Positions 1-8,709 of a stretch of DNA of 43,437 nucleotides are shown one piece after another (position 1 is the stretch's first letter; the number at the start of each line of letters is the position of its first letter). The translations under genes were made by a program, and so were the position numbers. Origin of the DNA: Bacteroidaceae bacterium. GTDB taxonomy: Bacteria > Bacteroidota > Bacteroidia > Bacteroidales > Bacteroidaceae. Below the pieces are notes generated by a model. That model did not search any database. It saw only the letters and a list, made by a program, of their open reading frames with translations, and had not been told where the DNA came from. The stretch covers positions 1 through 43,437 of the forward strand of contig JAGCFP010000058.1 in NCBI GenBank assembly GCA_017650045.1, written 5' to 3'.

Positions 1-255
1 AACGCCCTGAATCACGGCTACACCGTCCATGTTAGTAATACCACCAATGGTAGTACCCTTCACCAGCACGTTGGCACCGATCACTTCTCCCAATGCATCA
101 CGAACAGTTACGGTCACTGTACGACCGTTCTGCTGGATACCCTGAACTCCGTTTGTCTCATTCACACCCGCTGATGCACTCATAGGCATGCATAAAGCGA
201 GCATTAAAGGCAATGCATAGAGTCCCAATTGCTTTTTAAAAAGATTGTTTCTCAT
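1..255 (-). CDS. SusC-family TonB-dependent outer-membrane transporter, N-terminal part (cut by window edge)
   Basis: The first 85 codons of a SusC-like porin are present; the rest lies beyond the left edge. It starts at an ATG (253-255) with the MRNN-FKKQLGL-ALPL signal peptide shared by the other SusC proteins here, followed by the start of the carboxypeptidase-regulatory-like domain (GRTVTVTV-DALGEVIGANVLVKGTT). The DNA is roughly 90% identical to the first 255 bases of the SusC at 2454-5825. SusC proteins form the ligand-gated outer-membrane channel that imports glycans with a SusD lid; by analogy the partner susD should lie just outside the window. The leader shares TTAACCTTAGAA and AAAAAGGT immediately before the ATG with the SusC at 5825. 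The substrate cannot be told. Confidence 0.93.
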   Translation of the reverse strand, partial: MRNNLFKKQLGLYALPLMLALCMPMSASAGVNETNGVQGIQQNGRTVTVTVRDALGEVIGANVLVKGTTIGGITNMDGVAVIQGV

Positions 256-332
256 ACCTTTTTCGTTCTAAGGTTAATTAATAATTTGTTAGTTATTTAA
301 ATAGATTGTTTCCTAAAATCCATTTCATGCCG

Positions 333-387
333 TAAAATTATCTTAAATGCACTCATAGCACTTGTCATATTTTCAATTAGGATTGTC
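333..387 (-). promoter_or_regulatory. Predicted promoter with 21-bp-spaced direct repeat for the left-edge susC
   Basis: On the minus strand a -7-like box TAATTTTA (333-340) lies 20 nt downstream of GACAAG (361-366), which is itself 21 bp from a second half-site GACAAT (382-387). The same arrangement with identical spacings is found before the SusC at 5825, so it is probably the promoter plus an activator site. There is no TTG -33 element; the proximal half-site sits where it would be. Confidence 0.5.
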
Positions 388-438
388 TTATATTTTGGTG
401 CCCAAAATAGGTACCATCCCAAGCCTATAAACACAGAA

Positions 439-470
439 ATGGGGAGCACACTTTTTGGTATGCTCCCCAT
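439..470 (-). terminator. Intrinsic terminator after susD (534-2396)
   Basis: A 13-bp stem (439-451 with 458-470) and 6-nt loop lie 64 nt past the SusD stop. Read as minus-strand RNA all 13 pairs form, one being G-U; read as plus-strand RNA that pair becomes an A-C mismatch, which fits termination of the minus-strand operon. The following T-run is weak (TTCTGTGTTT). Confidence 0.7.
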
Positions 471-533
471 CCTCTAACAAATGTATTTAGGTTAACCTAA
501 GCGAATAGTGTCACCTCAAATAAATAGCAAACA

Positions 534-2396
534 TTACTTCCAGTTCACATTCTGAACAAAGCGACCTTCTGCAGTCTGTATCTCAGATTCAGGAATTGGG
601 AAAGTCACCATGTTTGGAGTGTAAGCATTAATGTACTTGGTCTTCTGGCCACCAGTAGGACTCTGCTCAAATGCGATGAATGCATTCAGCTGGTCTGGGC
701 CTTTGCCCCAACGAGCCAAGTCGTACCAACGACCACCTTCCATACCAAGCTCTGCACGACGCTCACGCATCAAAGCTGTAGTAGCTTCTTCTGCACTGCC
801 AAAGCTCTTGTACAAGCCCATACGGTAGTTTGCTGCAGTACCAGGAACAGTCTTGCCATTCACCTTATCATCCAGAGTATATGCAGCCTTTGTGATACCC
901 TCTTCAGCTGCCACGAAACCATTAGCTGCACGGGCACGTACCTTGTTGATGTATTCCAAAGCACCATTCAGGTCGCCATCATGGATGCAGCACTCAGCAT
1001 ACATCAAATAAACGTCAGCCAGACGTAAGATGTGGAAGTTTGCCACACTTGATACAGGATAGTTGTCGCGAGCCAATGCTCCACGGTCGGCATGACGAGT
1101 CTGACTCTTCTTTGACAGATAAGGACCACCGTTAGCGAAAGAACGGATCCAAGTAGCATCTGGAGTAGAATGCCAGTCAAGCATTGGTACACCAAAGCGG
1201 GCAACGGTAACATCCAGACGTGGGTCTGTGGCTGTCTCCAAGTCACTAATTACATCTGTATGCTCAGTTTCCAGACCTTCATCGATCAGCTTAGTCAGTG
1301 TCAGTGCAGGAACATCACGGAAGTTGGCTGCAGGAAGACCATCGGCATCTACTAAGAAGCTATTCACAAACTCAGAGGTAGGCTGATAGAATCCCCAACC
1401 ACCACCAGGCATACCATCACCAGCTACGAAGCCGATGTAGTAAGAAGCATAGATACCATTTGGCAATGCGTTAGGACCATCAAGTGTCAACTGAGCATCG
1501 ATCACGCTTTCACCAGTCCAGTCGGAGGTCTTAGGAGCGAACAAATCCTCATAGGTTTCAGCTAATTGGTACTTATTACCCTTAGCATCCACACCACTGT
1601 CGATTACTTCCTTGAACAGGGCCTTAGCCTCGCTCCAGTGGTCAGCTGTTCCGTTGGTGCCGTTGTAAGGAGATGACCAATAGAGGTAAACCTTACCAAG
1701 CAGCGCCTTGGCCATCCAAGAAGTAGCACGGCCATACTCACCAGTACTCTTCCAATCAGCAGGCAACTTAGAGATGGCATCCTTCAGGTCTTCTACCACC
1801 TTGTCCCAGATATACACATAGTTGCCATTCTCGTCCACGTTAGATACCTGTGGATCCACGTTAGCCTCATAATCCTCTACAGAAACGTAAGGAATAGCGG
1901 CACCGTACATCTTGATACCTTCAAACAGCCACAGAGCCTTCAGGAACTCAGCCTGACCGATAATCTGGTCACCATTGGAGATAGCATCACCACCCTTATT
2001 CACCATTGAAATAACGTTATTGCAACGTTTCACAACTTCATAAATAGCTCCCCACTTATTACGGATGTAAGAGTTAGCTGAAGTAAATGTGAAGGTTTCC
2101 AGCAGTGTCCAGTCTGACTGGTCACCAGCCGTAGAACCCTTGTTGGCATCTGCACCGCAGACATCACCGAACACGATATTCGACAATGAGTTTCCTGGAT
2201 TGTCCCAAGGACCAGGAATCATACCGTTCAGAGAAGCGTATGCACCTGTCAGCACGAAGTCAATACCCTGATCGTTGAGAAGGGTACCCTCACTCACAGA
2301 ACCAGCAGGATCAAGCTGCAGGAAATCATCACCGCAGCTGCTCATGCCCATTGTCATGGCAAGAGCCATCGCTGAATATAATATTGTTTTTTTCAT
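534..2396 (-). CDS. SusD-family surface glycan-binding lipoprotein
   Basis: A 620-residue SusD/RagB-family lipoprotein, the outer-leaflet lid that captures oligosaccharides and closes over its SusC partner. The N-terminus MKKTILYSAMALAMTMGMSSC-GDD is a lipoprotein signal with cysteine at residue 21. The acidic residues just after it resemble the Bacteroidetes surface-export signal. The rest has typical SusD content: a helical TPR-like N-terminal part (WGAIYEVVKRCNNVI), GRATSWMAKALLGKVYLYWSSP, LRLADVYLMYAEC, INKVRARAANG, and a C-terminal RRAELGMEGGRWYDLARWG followed by FPIPESEIQT. AAGGA lies 5-6 nt before the ATG. It sits 57 nt downstream of its SusC (2454-5825) and is followed by a terminator at 439-470. 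The substrate is unknown; no glycoside hydrolase is adjacent. Confidence 0.95.
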   Translation of the reverse strand: MKKTILYSAMALAMTMGMSSCGDDFLQLDPAGSVSEGTLLNDQGIDFVLTGAYASLNGMIPGPWDNPGNSLSNIVFGDVCGADANKGSTAGDQSDWTLLETFTFTSANSYIRNKWGAIYEVVKRCNNVISMVNKGGDAISNGDQIIGQAEFLKALWLFEGIKMYGAAIPYVSVEDYEANVDPQVSNVDENGNYVYIWDKVVEDLKDAISKLPADWKSTGEYGRATSWMAKALLGKVYLYWSSPYNGTNGTADHWSEAKALFKEVIDSGVDAKGNKYQLAETYEDLFAPKTSDWTGESVIDAQLTLDGPNALPNGIYASYYIGFVAGDGMPGGGWGFYQPTSEFVNSFLVDADGLPAANFRDVPALTLTKLIDEGLETEHTDVISDLETATDPRLDVTVARFGVPMLDWHSTPDATWIRSFANGGPYLSKKSQTRHADRGALARDNYPVSSVANFHILRLADVYLMYAECCIHDGDLNGALEYINKVRARAANGFVAAEEGITKAAYTLDDKVNGKTVPGTAANYRMGLYKSFGSAEEATTALMRERRAELGMEGGRWYDLARWGKGPDQLNAFIAFEQSPTGGQKTKYINAYTPNMVTFPIPESEIQTAEGRFVQNVNWK

Positions 2397-2453
2397 ATTG
2401 TTCCTTATATATTTTAGTTTAAACTATTATTTCCATTCTATGACTGAATAGAT

Positions 2454-5400
2454 TTAGAACTCAATGTTCAGACCAAACAGATACTGACGAGGTACACCAT
2501 AAGCACCGTAGTCGATACCCTTACCTCTATCACCGCCTGTACGAACCTCAGGATCCAGACCCTCGTAACCAGTGATGGTAAATACGTTGGACATCTGAGC
2601 ATAGAGACGAATGCGAGACAATGTCAACTTCTGAACCAACTTGCGAGGCAAAGTATAGCCTAAAGTCAGAGTCTGCATACGCAGGTAAGAACCGTCTGCA
2701 ATGTAACCAGAGTGAGACTCGTTAGCCTCAGGCATGGTATTGGTTGAAGTCCACATAGGCAGTGTTCCGTTAGGATTCTCTGATGGATGCCATGCTTTCT
2801 CCACACGGTCGTAACTCCAAGCAGAACCACTGGTCAGGTTACCCCACAGGGTATAATACTCAAAGTGCTTGAACAGATCGTTGCCGATAGAATAGTACAG
2901 ATAAGTACTCAGATCCCATTCTTTCCAGTTCAGACCAATGTTGAAACCACCGGTCAAATCTGGGTGAGGATTACCAATGATGGTACGGTCGGATGCGTTG
3001 ATGAGACCATCACCGTTGAGATCCTTAAACTTGTAGTGACCTACCCATGCAGCTGGTTTCAGTGCTTTCGCATCAGTCACACCATAAGGAAGTGCATTAT
3101 AGCCTGTCACATCAGCTTCACTCTTGTAAAGGCCATCCACTTCATAACCATAGAACATAGAGATAGGCTGACCAACAGTAGTAATAGCCAACTGGTTCAG
3201 ACGGCTTGATTCATACAAGTTAGAAGAACCAAGTTTCACCACTTCATTCTTGTACCAAGAAGCATTGGCATTGATGTTGTAAGATAATTGGCCAATCTTG
3301 TCTCTCCAACCGATAGAGAAGTCAATACCGGTATTCTTCATGTCACCAATATTCACATTTGGCTTAGAACCTGTACCTGCCAAGTTTGTCCAGTTAGCAG
3401 ACACCAACATATCAGAAGTCTTCTTGATATAGAAATCGAAACTTGAGGTCAATCTGTTGTTCAGAGCGGTGAGGTCCATACCAACGTTGAACATCTTCAC
3501 GGTCTCCCAACGAGCCTCCAAGTCACCTAAGTTAGTGTTTCCATAACCAACACTTGCACTGGCATTACCACCAGTAATACCATAGTTATAGTAACCATTA
3601 GAACCTACACCATACTGGAATGCATAGTTGTAAGCACCAATGTTAGAGTTACCTGTGGTACCATAACCGGCACGGATCTTCAAGTCATCCAACCAAGTTT
3701 CATGAGCACTGGCAAGGAAAGCCTCATCAGAGATACGCCAACCCAAAGATACGCTTGGGAAGGTACCCCAACGGTGTCTTTCAGAGAACTTAGAAGAAGC
3801 ATCACGACGGATAGTAGCTGTTACCAGATACTTGCCCATGTAAGAATAGTCGAGGCGGCCGAAGAGACCGAACATTGTGGTCTTGCTACCCATGCCACCA
3901 CCATTTGACAAGTTTGATGCACCACCATTATTGATAGTCCAGGTATTAGGATCCTTCTCGAATGCATAATTCTGACGAGAAGCGCTAAGGCTACGACCAA
4001 TACCACTCTTAATAGCTTCAGAACCAACCAATACAGTAAAGTCATGGTTCTCTGCTACCGTAAACTTATAAGTGGCTGTGTTGGTCCACTGCCAACCAAA
4101 GCCCCAGCTACCGTTCTCACTCAAGCTGTTCACACTTGAACCTTCCTTGTTCCACTCAGTAGTGCGCTCGTTCATGCTCAAGCCCCAACCACCATTCAGA
4201 TTCACAGAGAACTGAGAACGCAGACTCAGACCCTGGATCCATGGATCCTTCAACTCAGCAAACCAAGCAGTCTGCAGACGGAAGTTACGGTTCCAGTCAT
4301 TCTTTGAATTCAAAGAACCTGCCAAAGCTGTGTCGGCACGACCGAGGTTACCACGGGTACCACCGAATGCACCACCTACATTGTAAGCAGGAGCCAAAGA
4401 AGAAACGGTATAAGTACGTGCGAAGGTGCTATCATCACCCTGACCACCCTGCTCACCATTTGTTTCCATCAAAGCAGCATTGGTATTCTGACCGATGGTG
4501 AAGTGCTTGGTAGGATTGAAGGTAGTATTCAGACGGATGTTATAACGCTCAAATGCAGAACCCTTGATCGGACCTTCACGATGGGTATAACCGAATGACA
4601 TAGAGTATTGACCCTTGTCACCACCACCCTGAACAGAAAGTTCATGGTTCTGTGAGAAGCCTGTGCGCTTTACATAGTCCAACCAATCGGTACCCTTGCG
4701 AGCCTCCATTTCACTCTTACCCTCATCTTCCATCAGGTAGTAGTAAGAAGACTTTGCAAAGTAATATCTGTCATCGTTTGGATTGTATGCCTTCACCCAG
4801 TTGTCAACGCTGCCATATTCAGCTTTAATCTGCTCCAATGAAGTACCGTTAGGATATACAGCGTAAGGCATCTGAAGAGGACCGTTGGCGATTGAGCCAA
4901 ACTGACCCATAGGATCCACTACATTGGCGATGTCCTCACCTTGGAACTGTACACGATTCTGCTGAGATTTTTCCTCATACTTCATCAAATCCCAAGCGGT
5001 CAGCATGTTGTAACCGTTGTTTGCCAAAGTTGAAGCTGATACATAACCATTGTAGGATACACGAACCTTACCCTCCTTGTTACCCTGCTTGGTAGTGATG
5101 ATGATCACACCGTTAGCAGCCTGGGCACCGTAGATGGCAGTTGCAGCAGCATCCTTCAATACCTGCATAGACTCAATGTCGTTAGGATTCACTGAACTAA
5201 TACTTGCACCCTGAATACCATCAATGATAATCAATGGGTCTGAACCGTTCACAGATCCCACACCACGGATACGGATGGTAGTATCACCAGAAGGACCACC
5301 ACCATTGGTGATATACACACCAGATGCACGTCCCTGCAAAGCCTCTGCGAAGGTAGCCACTGGCTGCTCAGCGATAGCGTCGCGTGATACAACTGCTACA

Positions 5401-5825
5401 GAACCCGTAATGTCTTTCTTGGCCTGCGTACCGTAACCTACCACAACGACTTCTTCCAAAGTCTCAGAATCTTCGCGGAGGGTTACTTCCAGAGATGTCT
5501 GGCTATTATCCAGCTGAATGGTCTGGGTAACGTAACCTACGTAAGAAACTACAATCGTAGCATTGTTTGGAACGCCTTGAATCACGGCAACACCGTCCAT
5601 GTTCGTGATACCACCAATGGTAGTACCCTGCACCAGTACGTTGGCACCGATCACTTCTCCCAAAGCATCCTTAACAGTCACGGTTACTGTACGACCGTTC
5701 TGTTGGATACCCTGAACTCCGTTTGTCTCATCTACACCCGCCGATGCATTCATAGGCATGCAAAGAGCGAACATCAAAGGCAATGCGCAGAGTCCCAATT
5801 GTTTTTTAAAAAAATTGTTTCTCAT
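2454..5825 (-). CDS. SusC-family TonB-dependent outer-membrane transporter
   Basis: A complete 1123-residue SusC/RagA porin. It has a signal peptide (cleavage likely after ASA, residues 27-29), a carboxypeptidase-regulatory-like domain (about 46-118), a TonB-box-like ETLEEVVVVGYGTQ (121-134), a plug domain (about 135-245, ending in YGAQAANGVIIITTKQG) and a long beta-barrel ending in YLFGLNIEF with the terminal phenylalanine expected for BAM insertion. No STN domain is present, so it probably answers a regulator other than a SusC-coupled anti-sigma factor. The plug motif usually written YGARAANG carries glutamine at residue 235; the paralogue at 37420-40836 keeps arginine. The first 260 residues closely match that paralogue, while the barrels differ more. 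It forms a pair with the SusD at 534-2396. Confidence 0.96.
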   Translation of the reverse strand: MRNNFFKKQLGLCALPLMFALCMPMNASAGVDETNGVQGIQQNGRTVTVTVKDALGEVIGANVLVQGTTIGGITNMDGVAVIQGVPNNATIVVSYVGYVTQTIQLDNSQTSLEVTLREDSETLEEVVVVGYGTQAKKDITGSVAVVSRDAIAEQPVATFAEALQGRASGVYITNGGGPSGDTTIRIRGVGSVNGSDPLIIIDGIQGASISSVNPNDIESMQVLKDAAATAIYGAQAANGVIIITTKQGNKEGKVRVSYNGYVSASTLANNGYNMLTAWDLMKYEEKSQQNRVQFQGEDIANVVDPMGQFGSIANGPLQMPYAVYPNGTSLEQIKAEYGSVDNWVKAYNPNDDRYYFAKSSYYYLMEDEGKSEMEARKGTDWLDYVKRTGFSQNHELSVQGGGDKGQYSMSFGYTHREGPIKGSAFERYNIRLNTTFNPTKHFTIGQNTNAALMETNGEQGGQGDDSTFARTYTVSSLAPAYNVGGAFGGTRGNLGRADTALAGSLNSKNDWNRNFRLQTAWFAELKDPWIQGLSLRSQFSVNLNGGWGLSMNERTTEWNKEGSSVNSLSENGSWGFGWQWTNTATYKFTVAENHDFTVLVGSEAIKSGIGRSLSASRQNYAFEKDPNTWTINNGGASNLSNGGGMGSKTTMFGLFGRLDYSYMGKYLVTATIRRDASSKFSERHRWGTFPSVSLGWRISDEAFLASAHETWLDDLKIRAGYGTTGNSNIGAYNYAFQYGVGSNGYYNYGITGGNASASVGYGNTNLGDLEARWETVKMFNVGMDLTALNNRLTSSFDFYIKKTSDMLVSANWTNLAGTGSKPNVNIGDMKNTGIDFSIGWRDKIGQLSYNINANASWYKNEVVKLGSSNLYESSRLNQLAITTVGQPISMFYGYEVDGLYKSEADVTGYNALPYGVTDAKALKPAAWVGHYKFKDLNGDGLINASDRTIIGNPHPDLTGGFNIGLNWKEWDLSTYLYYSIGNDLFKHFEYYTLWGNLTSGSAWSYDRVEKAWHPSENPNGTLPMWTSTNTMPEANESHSGYIADGSYLRMQTLTLGYTLPRKLVQKLTLSRIRLYAQMSNVFTITGYEGLDPEVRTGGDRGKGIDYGAYGVPRQYLFGLNIEF

Positions 5826-5898
5826 ACCTTTTTCATTCTAAGGTTAATTAATAATTATAGTTAATTAGATAATTGTTACAATAAGTCTTTTAACTGGG

Positions 5899-5953
5899 CA
5901 AAAGTATCTCAAATGTTTGCATGGCTATTGTCGTATTTTACATTTCGATTGTC
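5899..5953 (-). promoter_or_regulatory. Predicted promoter with 21-bp-spaced GACAAT repeats for susC (2454-5825)
   Basis: On the minus strand a perfect -7 box TACTTTTG lies at 5899-5906. GACAAT half-sites lie at 5927-5932 and 5948-5953, 21 bp apart in direct orientation, with 20 nt between the proximal site and the -7 box. These spacings match those at 333-387. The absence of a TTG -33 element suggests an activator-dependent promoter. The 5'UTR would be about 70 nt. Confidence 0.6.
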
Positions 5954-6001
5954 TTATATTACAAAGAAGCCTATAGGCACAAAAAAGGGACAAAAAGACA
6001 C

Positions 6002-6033
6002 AAAAAAGGGGATATGTCTTTCGACACATCCCC
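6002..6033 (-). terminator. Strong intrinsic terminator, orphan (no gene directly upstream)
   Basis: An 11-bp stem (6008-6018 with 6023-6033) closes a GAAA tetraloop on the minus strand and is followed by six T. One pair is G-U on the minus strand and A-C on the plus strand, so it is built for minus-strand RNA. The nearest upstream minus-strand gene, nhaC, ends about 450 nt away. Its position relative to the susC promoter is the same as that of the terminator at 439-470 that ends a susD. Confidence 0.75.
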
Positions 6034-6278
6034 GTCATTTTTACACCTTATTATATATATAGGGTTAAGAGTAGCGAATATTCACAGTCATAGTAGTTAA
6101 GGTTCAGGTTAATGTGTGTGTACTAAATTTTAAAAATAATTGAAATGAAACGAAAGCTGCATTTCTGCGAAATGTTCCGATTGATGCAGAAAAGGATGTT
6201 TTTTTGTAGATGCTGAGATAGTACTTATGTGATATCTGCAAAAATATACAAGATACGGAAACCAATATTCATATTATT

Positions 6279-6355
6279 CTCGCGTGAGGAAATTTAGCCT
6301 CCCTCACGAGGGAATTTTTACGCCCTCACGGAGAAGGTCAAATTTCAGGGTAAAG
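6279..6355 (-). repeat. Three-module palindromic intergenic repeat, left copy
   Basis: Read on the minus strand it begins CTTTACCC, then AAATT, followed by three short palindromic modules built on CCCTCGTGAGGG or variants, separated by AT-rich TAAAAATT-like spacers. A second copy with the same order and spacing lies on the plus strand at 35211-35285. It is not coding and contains no transposase signature. Confidence 0.65.
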
Positions 6356-6480
6356 AAAGGAGCGCTCTACTCCTATTATTCTGCATAAATATACAGTTTT
6401 AGGTTTCCTTATAATTTATACGGCAAAGGTTTTTAGTACAGATGTACGCAAATGGAGTTGGCGAATCTGTGTAGAAATAT

Positions 6481-7926
6481 TTAGAGTTTGGAGTCTATTT
6501 CTTGCTCTTGACGTTTGAAGATCTTGTACCCGATGGCAGCAATGCAGATGCTCATCAGCGGACTGATAATATTGAAGAAACAATAAGGGAGGTAGGTTAA
6601 GGTAGGCACCCCTAAGATGGTGGCTTGTGTCATACCACAACTGCTCCAAGGAATCAACGGAGAAGTGACGGTACAGCTATCTTCAATGCTTCGACTGAGC
6701 AGACGGTTCTCATACCCGTTTTCATGATAGATGCGTTTGAACATATTACCCGTGAGAATGATGGACAGGTATTGATCGGCCACCATGGTATTGAGCAACA
6801 TTCCTGTAGAGACTGTAGTAGCTACCATGCCCGTACGACGGCGGCAGAGTGGAACCAACAAACCGGTGATGCGACGTAACATCCCACTGGCCGTCATGCA
6901 GGAACCGAAGGTCATGGCAGCGATGATAAGCCATACCGTACCCAACATGCCTGCCATACCTGAAGTTGAAACCAGATCGTTAATGGCCGTTACACCTGTC
7001 TCTATCTGCGTCTCCCCATAGATGCTCCTGATCATACCCGTGAACAGCTCCAAGCCACGCGGGGCATCGGAGCCTGCCACTTCCAACAACACATGGGGCT
7101 GGAAAATCAGGGCGGCAATGGCAGCCAACAGGGTGGAGAGGAACAGCACAATGAGTGCAGGCATCTTGCGGGCTATCATCCATACCGTGAGTATGGGAAC
7201 CAACAAGAGCCAAGGTGAAAGATTAAATTTCTGTTCCAACGTCTGAATATAGAGCGCTATCTCTCCTGCGTCAGTGACAGGATGTGCCAGACCTAAAATG
7301 GTAAAGATGACCAACGTAATGACCATGGTAGGCACTACGGTATAGACCAAATAACGTATGTGGCCGAACAGGGGGACTTCTGCCATGGTAGAAGCCATGA
7401 CCGTAGTATCACTGAGGGGGGACATCTTATCCCCAAAATAGGCTCCTGAAATAATCGCACCTGCAATGATGCCCTGACTGAATCCTTGTGCCTCACCGAT
7501 ACCCAGCAACGCAATGCCAATGGTGGCAATGGTGGTCCAGGAGCTGCCCGTCATCACTGAGACAAGGCTACAAATGAGGCAGGTACATAGCAGGAAGAAA
7601 CTTGGGCTGATGATCTGTAATCCATAATATATAAGGAGGGGGACTACCCCACTGAGAATCCATGTGCCTGAGATGGCTCCGATAAGCAGCAGTATGACCA
7701 ATGCAATGCTCACATTGGCCACATTCTCCTTAATGCCATTTTCCAAGGCTTTCCACTTCACCTTGAAATAGGTCATGGCAATGAAACAGCACAGTCCTGC
7801 AGAGGCCATCAAGGCTGTCTGGCTGGCGCCCGAGAGGGCACTGCTGCCAAAGACATGGATGGTAATGGCTAAGACGGCGATTAAAACCACCACAGGAATA
7901 AGCGATATGAGAATGTCCTTTTTCAA
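6481..7926 (-). CDS. nhaC: NhaC-family Na+/H+ antiporter
   Basis: A 481-residue inner-membrane antiporter of the NhaC family, exchanging sodium for protons. Around twelve hydrophobic segments are visible. The family hallmark SGAYFGDKMSPLSDTTVMAS occupies residues 160-179, with the conserved MTGSSWTTIATIG (125-137) before it. The first codon is unusual: the reading frame opens with TTG directly after an in-frame TAA, and the next methionine is residue 40, inside what would be the second hydrophobic segment. The TTG start giving MKKDILISLIPVVVLIAVL is therefore the best choice. It lies 44 nt downstream of the LysE-type gene on the same strand and is probably cotranscribed with it. Confidence 0.92.
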   Translation of the reverse strand: MKKDILISLIPVVVLIAVLAITIHVFGSSALSGASQTALMASAGLCCFIAMTYFKVKWKALENGIKENVANVSIALVILLLIGAISGTWILSGVVPLLIYYGLQIISPSFFLLCTCLICSLVSVMTGSSWTTIATIGIALLGIGEAQGFSQGIIAGAIISGAYFGDKMSPLSDTTVMASTMAEVPLFGHIRYLVYTVVPTMVITLVIFTILGLAHPVTDAGEIALYIQTLEQKFNLSPWLLLVPILTVWMIARKMPALIVLFLSTLLAAIAALIFQPHVLLEVAGSDAPRGLELFTGMIRSIYGETQIETGVTAINDLVSTSGMAGMLGTVWLIIAAMTFGSCMTASGMLRRITGLLVPLCRRRTGMVATTVSTGMLLNTMVADQYLSIILTGNMFKRIYHENGYENRLLSRSIEDSCTVTSPLIPWSSCGMTQATILGVPTLTYLPYCFFNIISPLMSICIAAIGYKIFKRQEQEIDSKL

Positions 7927-7970
7927 TTATGAATTATGAATTTTATAATTCTTGAATTTTTGAATCTTAA

Positions 7971-8651
7971 TTAGTACCAGTATAAACTACGGCCAAGTAG
8001 CGTGAAAAGGAAACCTAAGGCTGAAACGACCATCACCGTTCCACCTATCAACCGATTCATCCACCAGATGCCATGCAAATTGAACTTATTACGCGCCTTG
8101 TTGATAAACCAGGTAAGGCAAAACCACCAGAGTAAGGCACCACAAGCGATGGAAAGGTATCCGGTGACCGTCTCTGACACCAATTCTCCTGGGCCTACAA
8201 ATGAGAAGCGGGCAAAAAGACCTATAAAAAGGAAAATAATCAGCGGATTAGACAAGGTAACTAAGAAACCCGTCAGGAAGTTCTTGGAATAGGTGCCTTT
8301 CTTCCCCGAAGGCGGACGAAGTAAATGTAAGGGATTGCTTCGGAACATCAATAATCCGAAGAGGAAGAGCAATGCACTACCGAATAACTGAAGATAGAAG
8401 ATGTTCTGACTGAGGTAATCGAACACCAGACTCATGCCTAAACCCGTAATAAGGGCATAGATGATATCGCTCAGCGCTGCTCCACAACCCGTAATGAAAC
8501 CATACCAACGCCCTTTATTCAGCGTTCGCTGTACACAAAGCACTCCCACGGGCCCCATCGGTGCCGATGCGACAATACCTATCAACAAGCCCTTCCAGAT
8601 AATGTTCAGTATAGTACCCACGTCAATAAACATTGTGCAAATATCGGACAT
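7971..8651 (-). CDS. LysE/RhtB-family amino-acid exporter
   Basis: About 226 residues with five to six hydrophobic segments. The N-terminal GLLIGIVASAPMGPVGVLCVQRTL contains the PMGP motif typical of LysE/RhtB exporters, and GFLVTLSNPLIIFLFIGLF matches the conserved second half. The family exports amino acids or related metabolites; the substrate here is unknown. The longest frame opens at 8711, but that ATG overlaps the start of purL and the extra 20 residues are not membrane-like. The ATG at 8651 (MSDIC) or 8633 (MFIDVG) is more plausible. It is divergent from purL, with about 58 bp between the starts, and sits ahead of nhaC. Confidence 0.85.
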   Translation of the reverse strand: MSDICTMFIDVGTILNIIWKGLLIGIVASAPMGPVGVLCVQRTLNKGRWYGFITGCGAALSDIIYALITGLGMSLVFDYLSQNIFYLQLFGSALLFLFGLLMFRSNPLHLLRPPSGKKGTYSKNFLTGFLVTLSNPLIIFLFIGLFARFSFVGPGELVSETVTGYLSIACGALLWWFCLTWFINKARNKFNLHGIWWMNRLIGGTVMVVSALGFLFTLLGRSLYWY

Positions 8652-8677
8652 TTTTATGAAACTCGCAATTATTTTAT

Positions 8678-8685
8678 TATCTTCG
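8678..8685 (+). promoter_or_regulatory. Candidate -7 box for purL
   Basis: TATCTTCG differs at one base from the TAnnTTTG consensus and lies 24 nt before the purL ATG, which would give a leader of roughly 15-20 nt. No clear TTG is found at the -33 distance, so support is modest. Confidence 0.35.
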
Positions 8686-8709
8686 CAGCAAAATATAAAC
8701 CTTAAAGTC

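Larger units (their letters stand above)
5826..6480. other. 655-bp gene-free interval: susC promoter, orphan terminator, palindromic repeat
   Basis: From 5826 to about 6090 the interval is homologous to the region between the left-edge SusC and its upstream SusD (256-500): same leader, same GACAAT repeats, a shared AAGCCTATA stretch, a terminator, and then GGTTAA with AGCGAATA. No SusD follows, so the terminator is an orphan. From about 6100 to 6278 I see only AT-rich sequence. The palindromic repeat element occupies 6279-6355. A weak 5-bp hairpin around 6360-6376, followed on the minus strand by TTTCTTT, could terminate nhaC. No convincing gene is present. Confidence 0.7.

Noticed and set aside
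6279-6355. Possible CRISPR-like array from repeated CCTCACGAGG
   Set aside because: There are only three short palindromic units with AT spacers of a few bases, far below CRISPR repeat and spacer lengths, and no cas genes are near.
8461-8709. N-terminal extension of purL by 83 codons
   Set aside because: It is antisense to the LysE-type gene and lies upstream of the likely promoter; family members start at the ATG at 8710.
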